A DNA stretch of 19,635 nt. Origin: Christensenella sp. UBA5327. Lineage in GTDB: Bacteria; Bacillota; Clostridia; Christensenellales; Aristaeellaceae. The position numbers and the translations under genes are program-made. Where the stretch lies: positions 505-20,139 of the forward strand of contig DHQX01000042.1 of assembly GCA_002411105.1 (NCBI GenBank), read 5' to 3'. This document shows positions 14,172 to 19,635 of the stretch, piece after piece (the first letter of the stretch is position 1; every line of letters begins with the position of its first letter). A model generated the notes under the pieces. It ran no database searches. It was not told the origin of the DNA and worked only from the letters and a program-made list of their open reading frames with translations.

Positions 14172-17100
14172 ATGGTTTACAGGATTTATGTGGAGAAAAA
14201 GGACGAGCTGGCTTTTGAGGCAAAGGCGCTGACCCGGGAGCTTACCCAGTTTGCGGGCATCACGGGGCTAAAAAAAGCGCGGGTCATCAACCGCTATGAC
14301 GCCCAGGGCTTGAGCCAGGCGGCGTTTGAAGCCGCCATCCCCACCGTGTTTTCAGAGCCCCAGGTGGACCGGGTTTACCGGGCGCTGGATATCCCTGAGG
14401 GGGACGCGGCCTTTTCCCTGGAGTATTTGCCCGGGCAGTTTGACCAGCGGGCGGACTCCGCCGCCCAGTGCATCCAGATGCAGACCCAGGGGGCCAGGCC
14501 CCTGGTGCGCACCGCCAAAATCTATGTGCTATCAGGTGACTTGAGCCAGGGGGATGTGGCGGCTGCCAAAGCCTATCTCTTAAACCCTGTGGAAAGCCGG
14601 GAAGCGGCGATGGATAAGCCCCAAAGTTTGGCGCTAAAGGCCGAGGAGCCGGGGAAAACCCAGCGCCTGGATGGGTTTTGCGCGATGGATCAAGCCGCGA
14701 TGAAGCGCCTGCGGGAAGAGCAGGCCCTGGCCATGGATGATGACGACCTCCAGGTGCTGATGGATTACTTCAAGGAAGAAGGCCGGGATCCGAGCATGAC
14801 GGAGCTGAAAGTGATTGACACCTACTGGTCTGATCACTGCCGCCACACCACCTTTTTGACGGAAATCACGGACGTTGCCTGCGATGACCCGGTGATCTCA
14901 AAAACCCTTCAGGAATATATGGCCGCCAGGGATTCTTTAGGACGGAAAAAACCTGTTACCCTGATGGATGTGGCCACCATCGCCGCCCGGGTGATGAAAG
15001 GGCAGGGCAGGCTTCCGGAGCTTGAGGACACTGAGGAGAACAACGCCTGCACCATCCGTATCAAGGCGGACACAGCAAAGGGCGAAGAGGACTGGCTGCT
15101 CTTCTTTAAAAACGAAACCCACAACCACCCCACCGAGATTGAGCCCTTTGGCGGGGCTGCCACCTGCATTGGCGGTGCCATCCGGGACCCCCTCTCCGCC
15201 CGCGCCTATGTGTATGCGGGCATGCGGGTGACAGGCGGCGCTGACCCCACCCAGGACCCTAAGGACACCCTGCCGGGCAAACTGCCCCAGCGGCGCATCG
15301 CCCAGGAGGCGGCGGCAGGCTTTGCCAGCTATGGCAACCAGATTGGCGTGGCCACCGGCTGTGTGCGGGAGATCTATCACCCGGGCTTTGTCGCCAAGCG
15401 CATGGAGGCAGGCGCTGTGCTGGGCGCGGCAAGGGCAGCCCATGTGAGGCGGGAGCGCCCGGCACCCGGGGATGCGGTGATTCTGCTGGGCGGTGCCACG
15501 GGGCGGGATGGCTGCGGCGGGGCGACAGGCTCCTCCCAGGCCCACACGGTGGAGTCGGTGGATGTGTGCGCGGCCCAGGTGCAAAAGGGCAACGCGCCAG
15601 AGGAGAGAAAGCTCCAGCGCCTGTTTTTAAACCCTGAGGCCTCAAAGCTCATCAAGCGCTGCAATGACTTTGGCGCGGGCGGCGTGTCGGTGGCGATTGG
15701 GGAGTTGGCCGCAGGCCTTGACATTGACCTTGACAAGGTGCCGGTCAAGTACCTGGGTTTAAACGGCACCGAACTTGCCATCAGCGAATCCCAGGAGCGT
15801 ATGGCGGTGGTGGTGGCGGCTGGGGATGCGGAAGCGTTTATTGCACTCTCAGCCCTTGAAAACCTGGACGCCACGGTGGTGGCCACGGTCACCCAGTCAC
15901 CCCGGCTGGTGATGCGCTGGCGGGGAGACAGGATTGTGGATATCTCCCGGGAATTCCTGGACTCAAATGGTGCTAAAAAGCGCATGGATATTGTGATTGA
16001 GCCCCCCAAGACCCCCGAGAAAAAGGCGGTGGGCGGCTTTGGAGAGACCCTGTTGGCGCTGGCTGGAAACCTGAACGGCGCCTCCCAAAAGGGGCTGGGC
16101 GAGCGCTTTGACAGCACCATCAGCGCTGCCACGGTGCTCTATCCCTTTGGCGGCAAGCACCAGCTGACCCCACCCTGCGCCATGGTGCACAAACTGCCCA
16201 TCCCCGGGGGTACAGACACCGCCTCTTTCATGGCCGCGGGCTATGACCCCAGTCTGTCTGAAAAAAGCCCCTACCACGGCGCCTACCTGGCGGTGGTGGA
16301 GTCAATCGCCCGGGTGGTGGCTGCCGGGGCCTCGTCAAAGGATGTGTACCTCTCCTTCCAGGAGTTTTTCCCCAAGCCGGGGAGCGACCCCAAGCGCTGG
16401 GGCCTGCCCCTGGCAGCCCTGTTGGGGGCTTTCCGGGCCCAGATGGAGCTGGGGGCGGCGGCCATAGGCGGCAAGGATTCCATGAGCGGCAGCTTTGAGC
16501 AGCTGGATGTGCCGCCTACGCTGATCTCCTTTGCGGTGGGCTATGGCAAGGCCTCCCAGGCCGTGTCGCCTGAGTTTAAGCAGGCGGGTTCCCGGGTGGT
16601 GTGGCTGCGCCCCCGGGCGGGGGCTGACGGGCTGCCGGAGGCCGCCTCCCAGAGGGAGGTTTTGGAAACGGCGGAGCGCCTGCTTAGAGAGAAAAAAGCC
16701 CGCTCCTGCCAGACGGTGGGCTTTGGCGGGGCCGCCTATGCCATCGCCACGATGGCCCTGGGCAACGGCATTGGCTTCCGGTTTGCAGAAAATTGGCAGA
16801 AGGAAGCGCTGTTTGAAACAGCCTATGGCTCCCTGATTCTGGAAATGGCGCCCGGCGAATCGGTTGGCGAGGTGCTGGGGCAGACGGTGGCTGATGCCAC
16901 CATCACTTGGGGAAGTGAAGTGGTCCCGCTTAAGGAATTCCTGGATGCTTATGATAAGACGCTGGAGGCTGTCTATCCCTTCAAGGCGGAAGCGTCTGGG
17001 CCAAAAGCCCCTGTCATCACCACCCGCAAAACCGCACCCAGGGGCCCGGTTGTCGCCCGCCCCCGGGTGCTGCTGCCCGCGTTTCCCGGCACCAACTGCG

Positions 17101-17855
17101 AGCTGGACACCGCCCGCGCCTTTGAACAGGCTGGTGCTGTGGCCGATGTATTTATCATCCGCAACCGCAGCGCACAGGAGGTGGCTCAGTCCATTGCTGA
17201 GGCGGCAAAACGGATCAAGCAGTCTCAGATTGTGCTGATCCCCGGCGGCTTTTCCGGCGGGGATGAGCCGGACGGCTCCGGCAAGTTCATCACCGCGTTT
17301 TTAAGGAGCGCGCCGGTGAAAGAGGCGATCATGGACCTGATCAAAAAGCGCCAGGGCCTGTTGGGCGGCATCTGCAACGGCTTCCAGGCGCTGGTGAAGG
17401 TGGGGCTTTTGCCCTTTGGCGAGATTCTGGATGCGCAGGAGGATAGCCCAACGCTGACGCTGAACACCATCGGCCGCCACCAGTCAAAAATCATCCGCAG
17501 CCGGGTGGCCTCCAGGCTTTCCCCCTGGTTCCAGCTGTATGAGCTGGGGGAGAGCTATACCATGCCCATTTCAAACGGCGAAGGCCGCTTCCTGTGTGGC
17601 GAGGAACTGCTTAAAACCCTGGCCGATAAGGGCCAGATCGCCGGGCAGTATGCCGATCTCACCGGCACCCCCTCCATGGACATCCGCTTTAACCCGGGCG
17701 GCTCAGCCTGGGCGGTGGAGGCTCTCACCTCCTCCGACGGCCTGGTGATGGGCCGCATGGGCCACGCTGAGCGTATGCAAGAAGGGCTCTACCTGAACCT
17801 GCCCACCACCGGGCCAGACCCCATGTTTAGGGCGGCAGTGGCGTACTATGGCTGA
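14172..17855 (+). CDS. purL: Phosphoribosylformylglycinamidine synthase, single-chain
   Basis: Converts FGAR, glutamine and ATP to FGAM. The 1,227-residue chain contains all parts that other Firmicutes split into PurS, PurL and PurQ. An N-terminal PurS-like domain (1-~150) is followed by SDHCRHTTF (220-228) and NETHNHPTEIEPFGG (about 312-326) of the first AIRS-like half; a second half contains GGTDTASFMAAGYDPSLSEKSP-type sequence and GGKDSMSGSF. The glutaminase domain starts near residue 963 with LLPAFPGTNCE; Cys1068 (GICNGFQ), His1198 and Glu1200 (GHAE) form its catalytic triad. This matches the clostridial/clade-II type of long PurL. GGAGG at 14161-14165 serves ATG 14172. Its end overlaps the following gene by 8 bases. 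Confidence 0.96.
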   Translation: MVYRIYVEKKDELAFEAKALTRELTQFAGITGLKKARVINRYDAQGLSQAAFEAAIPTVFSEPQVDRVYRALDIPEGDAAFSLEYLPGQFDQRADSAAQCIQMQTQGARPLVRTAKIYVLSGDLSQGDVAAAKAYLLNPVESREAAMDKPQSLALKAEEPGKTQRLDGFCAMDQAAMKRLREEQALAMDDDDLQVLMDYFKEEGRDPSMTELKVIDTYWSDHCRHTTFLTEITDVACDDPVISKTLQEYMAARDSLGRKKPVTLMDVATIAARVMKGQGRLPELEDTEENNACTIRIKADTAKGEEDWLLFFKNETHNHPTEIEPFGGAATCIGGAIRDPLSARAYVYAGMRVTGGADPTQDPKDTLPGKLPQRRIAQEAAAGFASYGNQIGVATGCVREIYHPGFVAKRMEAGAVLGAARAAHVRRERPAPGDAVILLGGATGRDGCGGATGSSQAHTVESVDVCAAQVQKGNAPEERKLQRLFLNPEASKLIKRCNDFGAGGVSVAIGELAAGLDIDLDKVPVKYLGLNGTELAISESQERMAVVVAAGDAEAFIALSALENLDATVVATVTQSPRLVMRWRGDRIVDISREFLDSNGAKKRMDIVIEPPKTPEKKAVGGFGETLLALAGNLNGASQKGLGERFDSTISAATVLYPFGGKHQLTPPCAMVHKLPIPGGTDTASFMAAGYDPSLSEKSPYHGAYLAVVESIARVVAAGASSKDVYLSFQEFFPKPGSDPKRWGLPLAALLGAFRAQMELGAAAIGGKDSMSGSFEQLDVPPTLISFAVGYGKASQAVSPEFKQAGSRVVWLRPRAGADGLPEAASQREVLETAERLLREKKARSCQTVGFGGAAYAIATMALGNGIGFRFAENWQKEALFETAYGSLILEMAPGESVGEVLGQTVADATITWGSEVVPLKEFLDAYDKTLEAVYPFKAEASGPKAPVITTRKTAPRGPVVARPRVLLPAFPGTNCELDTARAFEQAGAVADVFIIRNRSAQEVAQSIAEAAKRIKQSQIVLIPGGFSGGDEPDGSGKFITAFLRSAPVKEAIMDLIKKRQGLLGGICNGFQALVKVGLLPFGEILDAQEDSPTLTLNTIGRHQSKIIRSRVASRLSPWFQLYELGESYTMPISNGEGRFLCGEELLKTLADKGQIAGQYADLTGTPSMDIRFNPGGSAWAVEALTSSDGLVMGRMGHAERMQEGLYLNLPTTGPDPMFRAAVAYYG

Positions 17856-18327
17856 CGTGACCCGCAGCTGCTGCTTCACCGGCCACCGCCCGGAAAAGCT
17901 GAAGAAAGCGGAAGAAGACATCAAGAAAGGCCTGGAGACAGCCATCGACCAGGCGATCAAGGACGGCTTCACCACTTTTATCACCGGCATGGCCCAGGGG
18001 GTGGACATCTGGGCGGGGCAGATGGTGCTGTGCCGACGGGAGGCTAACCCCGCCCTCCGCCTGGTGGCCGCCCTGGCCTATCCAAACGGCGAAAAGCGCT
18101 GGGCAGCCGCCTGGAAAAAGCAATATGTCCAGCTGCTGGAAGCTGCCGATGAGGTGGTGGCCATAAGCCCCGCCTATCACAAAGCCTGCTACCAAAAGCG
18201 GGATGAATGGATGGTGAACCACGCCTCCCGGGTCATCGCCGTGTACGACGGCGTGGCTGGGGGCACGAAGAACACTATTGAGTATGCGCGGAAGTGTGGC
18301 GTGGAGGTTTCCCCTGTGCAGGGGTAG
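17848..18327 (+). CDS. SLOG-family protein (DUF1273/YpsA-like)
   Basis: A 159-residue Rossmann-like protein of the SLOG/DUF1273 group, which is thought to bind nucleotides or nucleotide derivatives; the biochemical role is unknown. The family start CCFTGHRPEKL (8-18) is clear, followed by FITGMAQGVDIWA (44-56), ALAYPNGEKRW, and VIAVYDGVAGGTKNTIEYA (129-147), with conserved Gly-rich ligand loops. It starts inside the last 8 bases of purL with a weak GGGCGG site, so it is likely read by coupled translation. Its place as the last gene of the purine operon suggests a link to purine nucleotide metabolism or sensing (inference). Confidence 0.88.
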   Translation: MADVTRSCCFTGHRPEKLKKAEEDIKKGLETAIDQAIKDGFTTFITGMAQGVDIWAGQMVLCRREANPALRLVAALAYPNGEKRWAAAWKKQYVQLLEAADEVVAISPAYHKACYQKRDEWMVNHASRVIAVYDGVAGGTKNTIEYARKCGVEVSPVQG

Positions 18328-18347
18328 CTCCGTTCTCTGCAAGCAAA

Positions 18348-18371
18348 AACCCCCTGACAATCAAGGGGGTT
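18348..18371. terminator. Terminator hairpin at the end of the purine operon, better oriented for the minus strand
   Basis: AACCCCCT (18348-18355) pairs with AGGGGGTT (18364-18371) around an 8-base loop. On the minus strand the hairpin is followed by TTTTTGC, a normal U-tract; on plus it is followed by ATCTGG. It would therefore terminate a minus-strand transcript, probably the tRNA whose 3' end is next to it, and may stop the purine transcript less well. Confidence 0.65.
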
Positions 18372-18374
18372 ATC

Positions 18375-18398
18375 TGGTGGGATTAATTGGGCTCGAAC
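18375..18398 (-). other. tRNA 3'-end remnant (T-loop to CCA), possible attachment site
   Basis: The minus strand reads GTTCGAGCC (G53 to C61 of a tRNA T-arm, GTTCGANNC consensus), then CAAT, TAATCCC (acceptor 3' strand), discriminator A and CCA. Upstream on that strand there is no T-stem partner (ATCTG does not pair fully with CCAAT), no anticodon arm and no 5' acceptor GGGATTA. It is thus only the end of a tRNA gene, of the length typically kept as the core of tRNA-targeted integration sites. The composition changes to AT-rich right here. No second copy is in the window and no integrase is visible. Confidence 0.5.
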
Positions 18399-18511
18399 AG
18401 ATTTGGGAGATAAAAGATTATTATGTTTTTATGGCAGTTAAGATGAATTCTACTTATGCTAAGGCTAATCAGCGAAGAACCAAAAACTTCTAATGAGTAG
18501 GAAGTATTACT

Positions 18512-18518
18512 AAGGGGG
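18512..18518 (+). promoter_or_regulatory. Ribosome binding site of the GNAT gene
   Basis: AAGGGGG six bases before ATG 18525; it supports this start. Confidence 0.7.
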
Positions 18519-18524
18519 CATATA

Positions 18525-19424
18525 ATGCAGATTATTGAAGTTAACAATGGAAATATCGGGATATTATTTGATTATTGGAATAAATTTGTGGGAAGCATAC
18601 CCTATTTTTATAACACAACATATGAATCATTCAAAAGATCCTTATTTGATGATACATTTCAAGGCATGCCTATTCTTCAAAATAATGAAGTTTTTATTTG
18701 TAGTGAAGATGATCAAGTCAAAGGGTTTATACAATATGGGATACCTACATTTCACTTTACTAAGGCAGGCAAAATTACAAAAGATATTAATATAGGTGTT
18801 ATTCGCAATATATATTTTGAAGAAACAAGACCTGATATTGGTAGGGCATTATTAGATTTAGCTATGGACTTTTTTGAAATCAATAATATTAAGGATATAT
18901 ATGCCTTTTACCATGCAATGGGTATGAGTTGCAATGGAAATCATGGGAAATTACACGAAAAATTTGATCATATAGCTAATTTATTGTTTGAAGTAGGATT
19001 TGAAATTGAGCATGAAAATATTTGCTATGTATGCGATATGAAAGAAAAGAAATTAGAATATGCAGATAATAGTTACTTGAGAGCAGCTGAATTAGATGAT
19101 AATAGGCAAAAGTTAATACTATATGATGAGAATAAAAATCCAATAGGAAATGCAGAGATAAAATATATAGATAATCTTACAGGATTTAGTACGAAAGATA
19201 TAATTTATTTAGTCTGGATTGGTATTAACAATAGTATTAAAGGAAAAGGAAGAGGTACAGAATTCTTAAATCATGTAATTCATCATTGTTTGATTAAAGG
19301 ATATAGATATATGCATACGGATACAGCGATAAACAATAAGATAGCTCAGAAATTCTATATTAGAAATGGATTTATAGACAATGGTATAACAAGAAGCTAC
19401 ATCATGAAAAGCAATGGTCTATAG
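18525..19424 (+). CDS. Two-domain GNAT family N-acetyltransferase, AT-rich
   Basis: A 299-residue protein expected to transfer an acyl group from acyl-CoA to an unknown amine. The C-terminal half (about 180-299) is a clear GNAT domain: VWIGINNSIKGKGRG (230-244) has the R/Q-x-x-G-x-G/A pyrophosphate loop (KGKGRG), then TEFLNHVI, and NNKIAQKFYIRNGF (270-283), the usual alpha4/beta5 signature. The N-terminal half (1-~170) resembles a degenerate second GNAT unit, with VIRNIYFEETRPDIGRALLD and the odd FYHAMGMSCNGNHGKLHE segment (129-145). Codon usage is strongly AT-rich against the GC-rich neighbours, so it is probably acquired. Substrate unknown; antibiotic or toxin modification is possible but unsupported. 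Confidence 0.82.
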   Translation: MQIIEVNNGNIGILFDYWNKFVGSIPYFYNTTYESFKRSLFDDTFQGMPILQNNEVFICSEDDQVKGFIQYGIPTFHFTKAGKITKDINIGVIRNIYFEETRPDIGRALLDLAMDFFEINNIKDIYAFYHAMGMSCNGNHGKLHEKFDHIANLLFEVGFEIEHENICYVCDMKEKKLEYADNSYLRAAELDDNRQKLILYDENKNPIGNAEIKYIDNLTGFSTKDIIYLVWIGINNSIKGKGRGTEFLNHVIHHCLIKGYRYMHTDTAINNKIAQKFYIRNGFIDNGITRSYIMKSNGL

Positions 19425-19635
19425 ACGTTGGAATAAGCTGAAAAAGTGTATTGGCAAATATATCTTTGCGACGTTGTACGGTTTCCCTTCCTGTTCCATT
19501 TTGAGGATAAAAAGATAAACAGGGTCGTTTTGAGGTGTTGTAAGTTTGAGCGCCTGCGTGACCTCAAAACAAGCTTTTCTGAGGGCGGAACTGCCACGTT
19601 TTGAAATGTGGCGGTGGTCTGCCCCCAGTCTTTGT
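19419..19635 (-). pseudogene. IS110-family transposase, C-terminal fragment with altered tail
   Basis: The minus frame from 19634 to a TAG at 19421-19419 gives 71 residues beginning QRLGADHRH then ISKRGSSALRKACFEVTQAL, and later NDPVYLFILKMEQEGKPYNVAK. This is the C-terminal Transposase_20 (IS116/IS110/IS902) region: KRGSxxLRKxxFE and (K)xxEGKPYxVA are family hallmarks. After NVAK (about 19464) the usual tail (roughly (A/M)AGxNKFLRIYYxxV) is replaced by IYLPIHFFSLFQRL, so the coding sequence seems cut and joined to foreign sequence. The 5' part lies beyond the window, so whether the element is otherwise intact cannot be told. The 6-base overlap with the acetyltransferase stop is tail-to-tail. 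The family call is fairly sure; the pseudogene status is inferred. Confidence 0.75.

Larger units (their letters stand above)
18328..18524. other. Junction region between purine operon and AT-rich segment
   Basis: Besides the hairpin and tRNA remnant described separately, 18405-18511 is AT-rich with no supported gene; the frame 18278-18493 overlaps the end of the SLOG gene and lacks a ribosome binding site. The acetyltransferase promoter must lie here, but no clear -35/-10 pair is seen. Confidence 0.4.

Noticed and set aside
18278..18493. A 71-residue plus frame over the SLOG gene end and tRNA remnant
   Set aside because: No ribosome binding site, overlaps a well-supported gene and runs through the terminator and tRNA fragment.
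19397..19597. A 66-residue minus frame at the right edge
   Set aside because: It is in a different frame from the transposase homology and overlaps the acetyltransferase end; the frame ending at 19419 carries the IS110 signatures.

Overview
The window looks like chromosomal DNA from an anaerobic, GC-rich member of the Firmicutes, probably Clostridia (Eubacteriales/Oscillospiraceae-like). The lineage is inferred from gene content: a one-chain pyruvate:ferredoxin oxidoreductase, a PurBox-like operator, a single-chain clade-II/clostridial type PurL without PurS or PurQ, and strong AGGAGG ribosome binding sites. The species cannot be named from the sequence. The last ~1.25 kb has a much more AT-rich composition and reads as acquired DNA.

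Layout. 1-2429 (minus) is the first ~809 codons of pyruvate:ferredoxin oxidoreductase, cut by the window edge. It is divergent from a MATE efflux gene (2729-4171, plus); a good sigma-A-type promoter faces each way. A lysine/alanine-rich, histone-H1-like protein with five 21-residue repeats (4268-4918), a terminator-like hairpin, and a diacylglycerol-kinase-family lipid kinase (4977-5891) follow on the plus strand. A small four-helix membrane protein (5959-6333, minus) converges on the kinase across another terminator.

The core of the window is a de novo purine biosynthesis operon, 6750-18327: purE, purC, purF, purM, purN, a PurO-type IMP cyclohydrolase, a stand-alone AICAR formyltransferase, purD, purL and a SLOG/DUF1273 protein. 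Nearly every junction overlaps or is separated by only a few bases, so the genes are probably co-transcribed and often translationally coupled. The two last steps, normally fused in PurH, are split over two genes here. Upstream lie an inverted pair of PurBox-like sites, a TTGACA-17-TATCAT promoter and a ~112-nt leader with two hairpins and a third, terminator-like one just before the ribosome binding site. purB, purA, purK and the first-step gene for GAR (PurD is present) are covered only in part: purB, purA and purK are absent from the window.

After the operon, a hairpin is followed by a sequence that, on the minus strand, reads as the last 24 nt of a tRNA (GTTCGANNC T-loop through CCA), with no tRNA body. 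Composition drops to AT-rich at this point. A two-domain GNAT acetyltransferase (18525-19424) follows, and the window ends in the C-terminal part of an IS110-family transposase on the minus strand (19419-19635), whose usual tail is replaced by unrelated sequence. This is consistent with a tRNA-targeted integration or rearrangement point beside the purine operon.
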